Shown here: in pieces, positions 1-9,210 of the stretch | How the letters are laid out: each line of letters starts with the position of its first letter | How positions within the stretch are numbered: position 1 is the stretch's first letter | Assembly: GCA_018821305.1 (NCBI GenBank) | Contig: JAHJMN010000199.1 | Coordinates: 1-64,000, forward strand | DNA: 64,000 nucleotides | DNA from: Myxococcota bacterium | Lineage (GTDB): Bacteria; Myxococcota_A; Polyangia; HGW-17 | Direction of reading: 5' to 3' | Made by a program: the position numbers and the translations under genes | Notes under the pieces: model-generated | Databases searched by the model: none | Told to the model about the DNA's origin: nothing | What the model saw: the letters and a program-made list of their open reading frames with translations, nothing else

Positions 1-1
1 A

Positions 2-1159
2 TCAAACATTCTCTTTTCAAACACGGTGGATAGTGAAGGAAATCTTATAGTTGTGGGAATTACTCAATGTGGTTTTGATGGTCAGGATAGTTATGGCGAC
101 AACGATGGCGTGGTAGTTAAATTCGATAAATACGGAAATAAGCTCTGGACTAGAGTGCTTGGGACTTCGGGAAGGGATTATTTTTATGGTGTTGCTTCTG
201 ATTCAAGTGGGAATATTTTTGTTACAGGTTGGACAAATAGTGGCTGGTTCAATGATAACAAAGGACATATAGATGCGGTCGTAATAAAACTCGATTCAGA
301 AGGTAATTTTGAGTGGGGAATTCAGGAGGGGACTACTGGCGAAGATGTTGCATCATCAGTGGTAGTAAAAGATAATATTGTTTATGTGGCTGGGTATTCT
401 CAGGGAAATTTTCTTGGACATGTCAGTAATGGTAGTTATGATTATTATATTATTAAAATAAATCAGGAGGGTGAAATCATTGATTCCATGCTCGATGGTG
501 GGCCAAGTGTAGATTCAGTTTATAATATTAAGGCAGATAATCAGGGTAATCTGTACTTGATAGGAAATACTTCTTCAAATCTTTATGGTTTTACCGCTTC
601 CGGTAGTTATGACATTCATATTGAAAAATACAATCTTGATCTGTTGAGACAGAAAACTTTTGTAATTGGAACTCCTCTAGAAGATTGGGGTGTTGATCTT
701 GCTGTCTCCGACGACTTGGAGATATTTGCTGTCGGTTATACACAGGGGGATCTTGGCGGTAATATAAATGCTGGTTCCTATGATCACTTTTTAATAAAAC
801 TCAATTCAGATTTTGAGATGGTCTTTTGTACTTTGACCGGTACATCCGGTGAAGAAGGTAAAGGTCAGTTGGGAAACAGGGCTGCGTTTTCAGGTGATTA
901 TTTCTATACAGTAATGAATGTTTCAGGCGAGATTGAAGGCGGAAATTACTATGGTGGCACAGATCCGGTTATAGCTGTTTATGATACTGAAGGAAATCTT
1001 GTCAGGCTTAGGTATTATGGAAATGAGCATAACAATATTGCAAGAGGAATGTCTGCAGGAGAGGATTTTGTTTTAATTTCAGGATCGACTCTTGGAGATT
1101 TACCCGGCTACACAACCGCTGGTGGAGACGACTTTTTTGTAATAAAAGAGAGCTTTTAA
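2..1159 (+). CDS. SBBP-type beta-propeller repeat protein, 5' end missing
   Basis: The frame is open from base 2, so the gene begins before the window. The GTG at 26 is only the first possible start inside it. The protein is built of about seven repeats of roughly 50 residues, each with the pattern 'D..GN.yv.G.t.g...g....G..D..v.K.d..G....' (for example 'DSSGNIFVTGWT' and 'GSYDYYIIKINQEG'). This is the SBBP or beta-propeller repeat pattern of secreted or surface proteins. Any signal peptide or lipobox would lie outside the window. It converges with the glycosyltransferase gene, and the two 3' ends overlap by 4 nt. The fold is fairly certain; no substrate or partner can be named. Confidence 0.75.
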   Translation, partial: SNILFSNTVDSEGNLIVVGITQCGFDGQDSYGDNDGVVVKFDKYGNKLWTRVLGTSGRDYFYGVASDSSGNIFVTGWTNSGWFNDNKGHIDAVVIKLDSEGNFEWGIQEGTTGEDVASSVVVKDNIVYVAGYSQGNFLGHVSNGSYDYYIIKINQEGEIIDSMLDGGPSVDSVYNIKADNQGNLYLIGNTSSNLYGFTASGSYDIHIEKYNLDLLRQKTFVIGTPLEDWGVDLAVSDDLEIFAVGYTQGDLGGNINAGSYDHFLIKLNSDFEMVFCTLTGTSGEEGKGQLGNRAAFSGDYFYTVMNVSGEIEGGNYYGGTDPVIAVYDTEGNLVRLRYYGNEHNNIARGMSAGEDFVLISGSTLGDLPGYTTAGGDDFFVIKESF

Positions 1160-2085
1160 AAATATGTGATACCTAAAATTTTGTTTTTCATTCTTTTTGC
1201 TTGTTGAAAAATTCTTTCCCCAAATGCTTTTTTAATGACTAATCCAGTGATGTGTAATGAATGGTCTCGAATATTTTTAAAAGCAAAAAGGCCTGCAGAA
1301 AAAGCCCCTAAAAATGGATTACCAACTTGATTAGTAGCAGTGTAAATTTTCTCTTCAACTTCAATCCATGCCTTCAACTTATTAAATTCTTTTGAGTAAT
1401 CCTGATTTTGTATTCTGTAAATGTATCCTTTATCCATATAAAAATAATAGAATATTGGGCCTTCAACATGAATAAATTTTCCTAATATTGATGCACTAAG
1501 CAAAATTGGTTTGTCCGGCCAGATTGCACAGTAATTAAAAGGAATTTTTAAAAGATCATTTAATCTCCAAAGTGCATAAAAATGATAGCATAATATAAAG
1601 GATTCTTTAAAAACCCTGGAGACTACATTTAAATTTTCATTATCAAAATCAAAGTTGATTTTCTTTCCTTTATAGTCATCTATTGTAACTACGTTGACAT
1701 CACAAAAAGCGAGGATGGCATCCTTTTTATTATCCAAACCATTAGCCAGCTTCTCGATAAAGTCATATGAACGATAATCATCGTGGGCCGCCCACATGAA
1801 ATATTCACCCGTAGCTTTTTTTAGAACGAACTCAAAATTGTCAAAAACTATAAGAGGCGGGTCTTGGTAGAAATATTTAACTCTACTATCATTTTTAGCC
1901 AGATTTTGAAGAATCTCACTACTTCCATCCGTTGAACCATTGTCTGAAATAATTAATTCAAAATCTGTGAAAGTCTGATTAATTATTGAATCAAGAGCTC
2001 TTTTAAGGAGATCCCCACCATTTCTTATTGGCATACCTATACTTACTTTGGGAACTTTATTTTCGACGTTGCTATCAATAAACAT
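1156..2085 (-). CDS. family 2 glycosyltransferase
   Basis: This 309-residue protein has a GT-A type N-terminus: 'KVSIGMPIRNGGDLLKRAL' at about residues 13-31, 'LIISDNGSTDGSSEIL' near 44-59, and 'AAHDDY' near 98-103 in the place of the DxD metal and nucleotide-sugar motif. It should transfer a sugar from a nucleotide donor to a lipid-linked glycan at the cytoplasmic membrane. AAGGA stands 8 nt before the ATG. It is the last gene of the minus-strand polysaccharide cluster, 14 nt after the flippase gene, and the only clear glycosyltransferase in it. Other transferases must therefore be encoded elsewhere. Donor and acceptor are unknown. Confidence 0.85.
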   Translation of the reverse strand: MFIDSNVENKVPKVSIGMPIRNGGDLLKRALDSIINQTFTDFELIISDNGSTDGSSEILQNLAKNDSRVKYFYQDPPLIVFDNFEFVLKKATGEYFMWAAHDDYRSYDFIEKLANGLDNKKDAILAFCDVNVVTIDDYKGKKINFDFDNENLNVVSRVFKESFILCYHFYALWRLNDLLKIPFNYCAIWPDKPILLSASILGKFIHVEGPIFYYFYMDKGYIYRIQNQDYSKEFNKLKAWIEVEEKIYTATNQVGNPFLGAFSAGLFAFKNIRDHSLHITGLVIKKAFGERIFQQAKRMKNKILGITYF

Positions 2086-2099
2086 TATAATTATCCTTT

Positions 2100-3620
2100 T
2101 CAGAAATTTAAATATTCTTTAAGTCTTTTTATAAACTTTAAAATATGCCCACGTATAATACTGGATAACGCTATGGTCGATATAAGTGCAAAAAAACCAG
2201 TAATTGACAGAAAAAATAGCCAATTCAAACGACTATCCGAAAGAGCAGGTTTAAAAAAATATGAAATAAATGCAACCAGCAAAGCCCCGGAAGTTGGTAA
2301 TAATACATCAAAAAAATACCACCTCCATTTTTCAGTAATCAGCAATTTCCTATGCATTAATGAAATTGTAATTAAAAAATAGCCTGAATTGATAATAACC
2401 CAGATCCAGACTGCTGCAAGTGCTCCAAATTTGGGTACAGCAATTAAAATAGCTGGCATGAGAAGTGTTACAGCAACTATGTTAACTTTCAAAGTAAGGC
2501 TCGTCCAGCCATGAGCCAATTGACATTGATAGGGCATATACATGAGACCATTTAAAAAATTACCTATAATTAAAATTGAAAGTAATTCTCCGGATTTCTT
2601 TGCAAGTACAGGGTTTCCTGACCAGGCATAAATGGCACCTTCGCTGAAAAAACATAGCATTAATACAACTGGAGCAATAAGTACAGTAATGAGTTGTGCC
2701 CCACTATGGTAAGTAGAAATTAATCCATTATTGTCTTTCAGTGTAACCAATTGTACCATTCTGGGATAAACTGCTTGAGTAATTGGTCCTATAACCATAT
2801 ATGAAAAAGCAGCTACTGATGCTGCAAGGGTATAATATCCGTACTCATCAAGCGGTAAAAGTTTTGACAAAAGTACTTTATCTACTTGCGTCAGTAAAAG
2901 TGCTAAAAAAGTAATACCCATCATACCACCAGCAAATTTCCAGATATCCGCAATTGATTCACGGGAAAATCGTGGGGTAGAAGTTGGTTTAGGTAAAAAA
3001 TAATGAACACCGATACTATATATTAAAATTGAAAATAGGGAGATTATAGCTTGCCAGATAAAAAATGCCTCGATAGTCGGGGAAACCCATTTTAATATTA
3101 TTAAAACACCAGCACCTCGAAGTGTGGCTAGAAAAGCATTTACACTGTTATACCAGATCTGTTTTTGAAGACCCATTAGTGAGCCACGATAAATCCCTTC
3201 GCTGAATCTTAGAGCAACTACAAATGCCATTATAGAAATAGCCTGCGATACTATGGTTGAAGGAAGTTTTTCTGATTTAAGCCAGTCGGTAGCTAAAAAA
3301 TCAGACGAAGCCCATATTCCGGCACCGATGAGCAAGGCAAAAGAAAAGACAACTATTTCGAGAGTACGAAGAAGATTATGAATAGATTGGGGATTGTGCG
3401 CCCCGGCTGAAAATCTGGCCATTTCTCTACTGAGAGTGGGTGTCATTCCCATATCAAGGAGCGAAAGCCATGCCTGCATCAATGTATAAAGCCCAATAAG
3501 TCCATAAGCATCCATTCCCAGGAAATGGATGTAATATGGGACAAAGATCAGCCCCATCAGAGCACTCCACCCTTGACCAAAGTAATTTGCGATGATGTTT
3601 TTCTTCAGTGGAGAGATCAT
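2100..3620 (-). CDS. Wzx-like polysaccharide flippase (MVF/MATE superfamily)
   Basis: The 506-residue protein is very hydrophobic, with about 12-14 predicted membrane helices, and opens with 'NIIANYFGQGWSALMGLIFV', typical of Wzx/RfbX O-unit flippases. It should move undecaprenyl-linked oligosaccharide units across the inner membrane. The length fits the family (430-510). It lies inside the sugar-nucleotide cluster, between the CmcI-like gene and the glycosyltransferase. No convincing Shine-Dalgarno sequence precedes the start. The start at 3620 is kept because the first helix follows directly and the upstream gene ends 23 nt away. Confidence 0.85.
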   Translation of the reverse strand: MISPLKKNIIANYFGQGWSALMGLIFVPYYIHFLGMDAYGLIGLYTLMQAWLSLLDMGMTPTLSREMARFSAGAHNPQSIHNLLRTLEIVVFSFALLIGAGIWASSDFLATDWLKSEKLPSTIVSQAISIMAFVVALRFSEGIYRGSLMGLQKQIWYNSVNAFLATLRGAGVLIILKWVSPTIEAFFIWQAIISLFSILIYSIGVHYFLPKPTSTPRFSRESIADIWKFAGGMMGITFLALLLTQVDKVLLSKLLPLDEYGYYTLAASVAAFSYMVIGPITQAVYPRMVQLVTLKDNNGLISTYHSGAQLITVLIAPVVLMLCFFSEGAIYAWSGNPVLAKKSGELLSILIIGNFLNGLMYMPYQCQLAHGWTSLTLKVNIVAVTLLMPAILIAVPKFGALAAVWIWVIINSGYFLITISLMHRKLLITEKWRWYFFDVLLPTSGALLVAFISYFFKPALSDSRLNWLFFLSITGFFALISTIALSSIIRGHILKFIKRLKEYLNF

Positions 3621-3643
3621 GAAGTGTGAACTTATTAAAAATA

Positions 3644-4456
3644 CTATATTCTTTTTAAGAAACCATCTGGGGCGACAGTTATTAAAAGTTTGTTTTCAAT
3701 GACTTTATCAATTTCAAAATTCAGTGGTGAGCTATCATATGCTTTACGCCCCTCGTTTTTTAATCTTTTCAAATATTCCCATACAGCAGTTTTAGGGTTA
3801 TTTCCTATGTCCCAGGGTCTATCCGGAAATGATTCGGGAGGTAGATCTTCAATAATTGTGTCAAAAACTACGCAATAACTATCAAAGCTGGTCAGTGGGG
3901 CGTATGCTTCCAGTTCTTCCAGCACATGATCATGTGTGTGCAGTGAATCAAGAAATACAATAATTTTCTCATGTTTTTCAGCGATTTCGTAAACTTGCGA
4001 GACAATTTCGGGAGCGATTGATGATCCCTGAAGCATATCAATTTTATGCGAAAGAGGGTGTTTTTTAATGGCTTCGAGGTTATGCTCCCGAATATCAATA
4101 TCAATTCCAAGAACCCGCCTCTTTGACGCCGCGGGATCTAAGACCTTCCCTGATTCTGCAGCTTCACAATAATCAATTAATGCAAGCATGGAAGCACTTA
4201 AAATCAATGAACCACCATGTGCAATTCCTGTTTCAATAATAAGATCAGGTTTTATCGCCCAGATCAGTTCTTGCATTGCAACCATATCTTGAGGGTATTG
4301 AATTATTGGTCTAGATAGCCAATCGAAATTGTAAGAATATTGGGCTCTTATACTTTCAATTTTAAATGTGTTTTTTGCATCAATAAGTTCAATGTCGGAG
4401 GAGTAATTTTCAATTCTAAGTATTCGTTCATCTTTGAATTTATCTATAATATTCAT
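3644..4456 (-). CDS. CmcI/cephalosporin-hydroxylase family SAM-dependent enzyme
   Basis: This 270-residue protein has a Rossmann-type SAM site, 'LIIETGIAHGGSLILSASML' (about residues 70-89), then 'VLGIDIDIREHN' and 'IIVFLDSLHTHDHVLEELEA'. That series is characteristic of the CmcI / rhamnosyl O-methyltransferase family. In polysaccharide clusters these proteins are usually annotated as cephalosporin hydroxylases, but the likely role is O-methylation of a sugar. AAGGTGG stands 9 nt before the ATG. Only 4 nt separate it from the methyltransferase gene upstream, so it is co-transcribed with the CDP-sugar genes. The acceptor sugar is unknown. Confidence 0.8.
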   Translation of the reverse strand: MNIIDKFKDERILRIENYSSDIELIDAKNTFKIESIRAQYSYNFDWLSRPIIQYPQDMVAMQELIWAIKPDLIIETGIAHGGSLILSASMLALIDYCEAAESGKVLDPAASKRRVLGIDIDIREHNLEAIKKHPLSHKIDMLQGSSIAPEIVSQVYEIAEKHEKIIVFLDSLHTHDHVLEELEAYAPLTSFDSYCVVFDTIIEDLPPESFPDRPWDIGNNPKTAVWEYLKRLKNEGRKAYDSSPLNFEIDKVIENKLLITVAPDGFLKRI

Positions 4457-4460
4457 CGTT

Positions 4461-5522
4461 TTATACCACCTTTATCCAGTTAATATCAAAGTTGCCAGCC
4501 ATTTTTTTAATTTCATCAAGGTATACTGGGTTCATGACAAAAATATCGCAACCATCAAACAAATTTTTTGCTTTATCTGGTGAAATAATAGGAGTTGCGG
4601 ACAGTCCAGCAAAGCGATCTTGTTTGGCTGGGTTTATATCGATTATTGCATCAATTTTGATACTTCGAGTTTTAAGAATATTGGCAAATGTGTTCCCTTT
4701 TGCACCAGCTCCCCATATTAATAGTTTCCCGCTTTTTGCCTTTATCTGTGCCACAAGATTTTCAATATTTGTATTTAAATTTAATGGTTTGTAAACTCTA
4801 CCATTGTAATTTGTGGGAGTATTGAATGTGGGTAGAGATGCTACAATATATAAATACTGTCCGCCAAATAATTTTCCTGACTCAATAACATTAGTAAAAG
4901 CATGTTTTAGGACTTCCATATTAAAATAGTTAACATGCTCATAAAAGATATCATAAAATGCTGCTTTCTCAATAATCCAATCAAAACATGGAACTTCAAT
5001 ATAAATTACTGTATCTTTATTACTACACATTGAGAGTTTATACAAAAAATTAAAAGGGTTATTTATATGTTCGAGAACATGCCTTAAAATAATATAATCC
5101 GGTTTGTTGGTAGTTTCATCATTACCAAAGTATTTTTTTATTATGTTTGTTTTTTTTCCTTCATATGCAGGATCATAGCCTGTTATTTTATACCCTGCAT
5201 TTTCGAGAATACTAAGAAAATGGCCTTTTCCACATCCAACTTCAATACCAAGTTGATTGATAGTAACATTTCTTTTAATTATCTCAAGAACATGGTCGAG
5301 ATGAGTCTGGAAAGCGGAAGAAAATGCCTGCTCGTTTTGGTAATTACTATCATAATCTAAAAGAGTATGGTCAAAATCAATATTTTTTACAAGGCCTGTG
5401 AGTGTGTCTTGAGCGAGAGTAACATTTCCGGTAATGGCTTTTTTAGCTTCATCAGCATTTATATAAGTTTTATTTTGAAAAACTGGTAAATCAATTTGCT
5501 TATATATTTCATTATAATCCAT
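4461..5522 (-). CDS. SAM methyltransferase with C-terminal C-methyltransferase-like domain
   Basis: The SAM-binding motif 'GIEVGCGKGHFLSILENAGY' is followed by 'DYIILRHVLEHINNP'. The C-terminal part ('KLLIWGAGAKGNTFANIL', 'IDAIIDINPAKQ') matches the Rossmann-like end domain of sugar C-methyltransferases of the NovU/TylC3 type. The frame extends 27 codons further up, but the start at 5522 (MDYNEIYKQ) is preferred. GGAG lies 10 nt upstream of it, and it gives only an 11-nt overlap with the epimerase gene. The N-terminal zinc-binding region of the paralogue at 6360-7586 is absent. It may methylate a second position or a second sugar of the same polysaccharide. Confidence 0.8.
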   Translation of the reverse strand: MDYNEIYKQIDLPVFQNKTYINADEAKKAITGNVTLAQDTLTGLVKNIDFDHTLLDYDSNYQNEQAFSSAFQTHLDHVLEIIKRNVTINQLGIEVGCGKGHFLSILENAGYKITGYDPAYEGKKTNIIKKYFGNDETTNKPDYIILRHVLEHINNPFNFLYKLSMCSNKDTVIYIEVPCFDWIIEKAAFYDIFYEHVNYFNMEVLKHAFTNVIESGKLFGGQYLYIVASLPTFNTPTNYNGRVYKPLNLNTNIENLVAQIKAKSGKLLIWGAGAKGNTFANILKTRSIKIDAIIDINPAKQDRFAGLSATPIISPDKAKNLFDGCDIFVMNPVYLDEIKKMAGNFDINWIKVV

Positions 5523-6363
5523 TGGTGCATTGCTCCAGATACTTTCTGTTATTACCCCAGAATGCCATGGGCTCAAATTCCGAATATGGATAATAACCCA
5601 CATTTAATTCAATTTTTGTATTTCTTTTTTTTAAATGATTTTCTACGAGATTCCTTATGGAAATTGGTTTTCCACTACAGATATTTGTAATTCCTTGACA
5701 TTCTTTGTGCTCAAACAGATTTGACAATCGAGAAGCAACTTCTTCTACCGGTAGATAATCTCTAAGTTGTTCTCCTTCAGACATATTAAATACTTTATCT
5801 CCTCTTTCAATTGCCGAATCAAGTTGGGATAAAATGCTGTTTGCTCCTTGACCTGAGCCATACATGTAAAATAATCTTGCCCATTGAAATGTAATTTGTT
5901 TTTGTTTGACTAAAAGTTCCAGAAATTTGCGGAGAGTATCTTTTGCCAGTGAATAAGGGTTAGAAGGATTTGAGGGCATATCTTCAGACAAACAACCTTC
6001 ACGCAAACCATATTCAAAACAAGTCCCTGTAACCAGCAGTTGTTTAATACCACCTTCTATGAGTAATTTTAGAAAATTGTAATCAGCAAAAAGATTTCTT
6101 TCGAAGTGGAACAATTTATTGTAGTTAGGAAGACCATGCCATGCAAGATGAATAACTGCTTCTGGATGGTCTAATTTCTTAATAATTTCTGTATTAATAT
6201 CAAAAACATCAAATGGAATAAATTTAACTCTTCCAAACCACTCTAGTTGCGAATTATTTTTATCTTCAAGGGCTGCAACAGTAATTTCGTGACCTGATGA
6301 AAGCAGGTAAGGCACCAGATGACGACCAATAAAGCCTGTTCCTCCTGTAACCAAAATTTTCAT
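5512..6363 (-). CDS. NAD-dependent epimerase/dehydratase (extended SDR)
   Basis: This 283-residue extended short-chain dehydrogenase has the nucleotide-binding motif 'GGTGFIGRHL' at residues 7-16 and the catalytic YxxxK in 'NPYSLAKDTL'. Placed right after the CDP-glucose dehydratase, epimerase and C-methyltransferase genes, it most likely reduces the C4 keto group of the CDP-6-deoxy sugar intermediate. That step is inferred from context. The start overlaps the stop of the gene before it by ATGA, which suggests translational coupling. Confidence 0.85.
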   Translation of the reverse strand: MKILVTGGTGFIGRHLVPYLLSSGHEITVAALEDKNNSQLEWFGRVKFIPFDVFDINTEIIKKLDHPEAVIHLAWHGLPNYNKLFHFERNLFADYNFLKLLIEGGIKQLLVTGTCFEYGLREGCLSEDMPSNPSNPYSLAKDTLRKFLELLVKQKQITFQWARLFYMYGSGQGANSILSQLDSAIERGDKVFNMSEGEQLRDYLPVEEVASRLSNLFEHKECQGITNICSGKPISIRNLVENHLKKRNTKIELNVGYYPYSEFEPMAFWGNNRKYLEQCTNGL

Positions 6364-7586
6364 CCAATCACCCTTAATTCTGGAATTGCTGTTACAAATT
6401 TTCCGCCCCAGTCTCTTATGTAGCTATGCTGGGATATAACTTCATGCGAGATGTTCCAAGGCATTATAATAACAAAATCAGGTTTATATTCAATAAGTTT
6501 TTCTGGTGCAACAATTGGAATGTGAGAGCCAGGTAATAATTTTCCTTGTTTTGATGGGGCCGCGTCACATACCAGTGGTAGAAGATCAGGCTTAATACCT
6601 GCGTAATTTAACAATGTATTGCCCTTGGCCGCAGCTCCGTAAGCAATTATTGATTTTCCATTTCGTTTTAGCTCAATCAGGAACCACGCCAGATCGTTTT
6701 TTATTTGATCGGCTCTGGGTTGAAATTCGATGTATGTCTTTATATTTCTCATACCTCGTTTAAATTCTTCTTCCAGAATTGAATTAACTGTATCTTTTGT
6801 AGGACGAGCATCCTCCGCATGGCACCCATAAACTCGAATACTTCCTCCATGGGTCGACAATTCTTCTACATCAAAAATCCGAAGTCCACATGATTTAAAA
6901 ATTTCATTAACAGTAAATAAAGAGAGATAGGAATAATGCTCGTGATACACAGTGTCAAACTGGTTATTCTCCAAAAGCCGCATTAAATGAGGAAATTCGA
7001 GAGTAATTGTGCCATTTGGCTTAAGTGCGATTTTTAGACCAGCTGTAAAGTCATTAATATCAGGAACATGTGCGTAAACGTTATTACCAGCAATAAGGTC
7101 AGCCGTTTTGCCTTCAATCAGCAATTTTTTTGCAAGTGATTCACCAAAAAACTCTCTAATAACCGGCACACCAACTTTTTCAGCTGCTTGAGCAGTTGAA
7201 TCTGTAGGCTCGATGCCAAGACATGGAATTTGAGAAGAAACAAAGTTTTTAAGCAAATAACCATCATTGGAGGCTATTTCAATTACAAAACTACTTTTAT
7301 CGAGATTTAATCTCTTGGTGATCATTTCACAATAATTAGCAGCATGGGCAAGCCAGCTCTGTGATATTGAAGAAAAATAGGCATAGTCATCTTTGAAGAT
7401 TTCATTGGCTGCAGAATAGTCTTCAGTTTGAACAAGCCAGCAATTATCACAAACAAAAAGTTTAAGAGGAAAATAGACTTCAGGAGCGTTCAAGTCTTCT
7501 GATGTCAAATAGGCATTTGATGGCGGAGCAAAACCTAAATCCAGGAAAACATGGTTAAGGCTTGAATGGCAGTGGCGGCAATTCAT
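6360..7586 (-). CDS. sugar C-methyltransferase (NovU/TylC3-like, zinc-binding N-terminus)
   Basis: The 408-residue protein has all three parts of this family. There is a cysteine-rich zinc-binding N-terminus ('MNCRHCHSSL', 'LFVCDNCWLVQ'), a central SAM domain ('FVIEIASNDGYLL'), and a C-terminal Rossmann-like domain ('SIIAYGAAAKGNTLLNYAG'). The family methylates carbon 3 of 4-keto-6-deoxyhexose nucleotides, making branched sugars. It fits the CDP-4-keto-6-deoxyglucose made by the two upstream enzymes. AGGA precedes the ATG by 8 nt, and both ends overlap the neighbours by 4 nt. The methylated carbon cannot be read from sequence. Confidence 0.88.
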   Translation of the reverse strand: MNCRHCHSSLNHVFLDLGFAPPSNAYLTSEDLNAPEVYFPLKLFVCDNCWLVQTEDYSAANEIFKDDYAYFSSISQSWLAHAANYCEMITKRLNLDKSSFVIEIASNDGYLLKNFVSSQIPCLGIEPTDSTAQAAEKVGVPVIREFFGESLAKKLLIEGKTADLIAGNNVYAHVPDINDFTAGLKIALKPNGTITLEFPHLMRLLENNQFDTVYHEHYSYLSLFTVNEIFKSCGLRIFDVEELSTHGGSIRVYGCHAEDARPTKDTVNSILEEEFKRGMRNIKTYIEFQPRADQIKNDLAWFLIELKRNGKSIIAYGAAAKGNTLLNYAGIKPDLLPLVCDAAPSKQGKLLPGSHIPIVAPEKLIEYKPDFVIIMPWNISHEVISQHSYIRDWGGKFVTAIPELRVIG

Positions 7587-8134
7587 ATCGTTATTCCTGC
7601 AAATTCAACTGATAAGGGTGAATGCTTTTTATCGCGTTCAGAAATATCCTGAACCGGAAGAGGCCAGTTTATAGAAACTAATGGATCATTATAAAGAACA
7701 CCTCCTTCAGAGGAAGGTGTGTAGAATTCAGTGTGAAGATAGAGAAGCTCGCTATCTTCTTTAAGTACTTGAAAGCCATGAGCGCAACCTTCAGGGATAA
7801 CTAACATATTAAAGTTTTCAGGTGTTAGCTCCTGTGCGTGATACCTCAAAAAAGTGGGAGAATCTGCCCGCAAGTCAAGAGCGACATCCCAGACACCTCC
7901 TTTAATGCATCTTATCAATTTCATTTCAGAATGAGGTGGGTATTGAAAGTGCAACCCTCTTATAGCTCCGCTGGAGGAGGTTCGAGAATAATTTATCTGA
8001 ACAATTTGACGAGAACCAATGATTTCAGCCAGCTCATTCTCACAAAACAGTCTGGCAAAGGAACCACGATTATCAGTGATAGTGCGAGTTTCAATAACAT
8101 ATACACCATCAATAGTTGTTGAAATTATGTTCAT
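7583..8134 (-). CDS. rfbC: dTDP-4-dehydrorhamnose 3,5-epimerase-like protein
   Basis: At 183 residues it has the usual RmlC length. It carries the cupin motifs of the family: the catalytic His in 'IRGLHFQYPPHSEMKLIRC', then 'VWDVALDLR', 'VIPEGCAHGFQV' and 'ELLYLHTEFYTP'. It epimerises C3 and/or C5 of a 4-keto-6-deoxyhexose nucleotide. Since the cluster makes CDP-activated and not dTDP-activated intermediates, the true substrate is probably the CDP form. Both ends overlap the neighbouring genes by ATGA. Confidence 0.88.
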   Translation of the reverse strand: MNIISTTIDGVYVIETRTITDNRGSFARLFCENELAEIIGSRQIVQINYSRTSSSGAIRGLHFQYPPHSEMKLIRCIKGGVWDVALDLRADSPTFLRYHAQELTPENFNMLVIPEGCAHGFQVLKEDSELLYLHTEFYTPSSEGGVLYNDPLVSINWPLPVQDISERDKKHSPLSVEFAGITI

Positions 8135-9210
8135 TCTTTACACCAAACTGAATTAATATTTTGTGCGTCACAAATATAGGACAATAGTTGTGAATGGCTT
8201 ATTATCTTCTTATTCTCTAGATATTCTCGATACCAATTTGCTGTAGCTTCAAGGGTTTTTTCGAGATCCCACACAGGTCTCCATTTTAATGTCGACTTTG
8301 CTTTACTCGAATCAAGGTAAAGCAAGTTTGCTTCGTGGAGTAGAGGTTTATCGGAAATTTGCCAATTAAACGAGTCCCAATGCTCTTTAAATCTGGTGAG
8401 TACCTCTGAAACGCTACAATTACTTCCTGCATCAGGTCCAAAGTTCCACGCATCTGCAAATTCACGGTGAGATTTAAGTAAATTCATACCAAGCAGCAGA
8501 TAACCACCAAGAGATTCGAGGACATGCTGCCAGGGTCTTGTTGCAAGTGGAGAGCGAATTGCCAATGGTTTACCAATAGTTATTGATCTCAAAAGGTCTG
8601 GGATAAGTCTGTCTTGAGCCCAGTCTCCTCCTCCTATTACATTTCCTGCTCTTGCAGATGCGACCATTGGAGAATTATCATCACTAAAAAAAGACCTTCT
8701 ATAACTTGCAACGACCAGTTCAACTGAACCTTTTGATGCGCTGTACGGATCATATCCACCTAATGCATCAGTTTCACGGTAACCCCAGTGCCATTCTTTA
8801 TTTTCATAACATTTATCACTAGTTATAATAACTGCCGCACGAACGCTTGGTGTATTTCTACAGGCCTCTAGGATATTAACGCTACCCATTACGTTTGATG
8901 ACCAAGTGTCAATAGGGTTAGAGTAGGAGCGCCGAACAAGAGCTTGAGCTGCCAGGTGAAATACTATTTCAGGGTTTGTATCTTTAAAAATTTTTAAGAT
9001 GGCATCGTAATCACGAATATCAGATCTGTAGTCATTGCATTCAAGACTCAGTAGATCCCAGTGATTAGGAATACTTTCAGGTGAAAGTGCGATGCCGGTA
9101 ACTTCAGCACCGAGTTCTTTCAGCCACATCGCAAGCCAACTGCCTTTGAAACCAGTATGACCAGTAATAAGTACCCGGCGGCCTTTGTAAATATCAGAAA
9201 AAAGTGCCAT
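8131..9210 (-). CDS. rfbG: CDP-glucose 4,6-dehydratase
   Basis: This extended SDR converts CDP-D-glucose to CDP-4-keto-6-deoxy-D-glucose. The NAD-binding loop is 'GHTGFKGSWLAMWL'. 'TSDKCYENKEWHWGY' and the YxxxK in 'YDPYSASKGSVELV' are signature sequences of RfbG. I place the start at 9210 (MALFSDIYKG), where the TAA of the cytidylyltransferase gene and this ATG share one base (TAATG). Upstream in-frame ATGs would overlap that gene more and add 11 residues the family lacks. The predicted length of 359 residues is normal. Confidence 0.92.
   Translation of the reverse strand: MALFSDIYKGRRVLITGHTGFKGSWLAMWLKELGAEVTGIALSPESIPNHWDLLSLECNDYRSDIRDYDAILKIFKDTNPEIVFHLAAQALVRRSYSNPIDTWSSNVMGSVNILEACRNTPSVRAAVIITSDKCYENKEWHWGYRETDALGGYDPYSASKGSVELVVASYRRSFFSDDNSPMVASARAGNVIGGGDWAQDRLIPDLLRSITIGKPLAIRSPLATRPWQHVLESLGGYLLLGMNLLKSHREFADAWNFGPDAGSNCSVSEVLTRFKEHWDSFNWQISDKPLLHEANLLYLDSSKAKSTLKWRPVWDLEKTLEATANWYREYLENKKIISHSQLLSYICDAQNINSVWCKE

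Noticed and set aside
2173-2382. Small plus-strand frame inside the flippase gene
   Set aside because: It is the complement of membrane-helix codons and lacks start signals.
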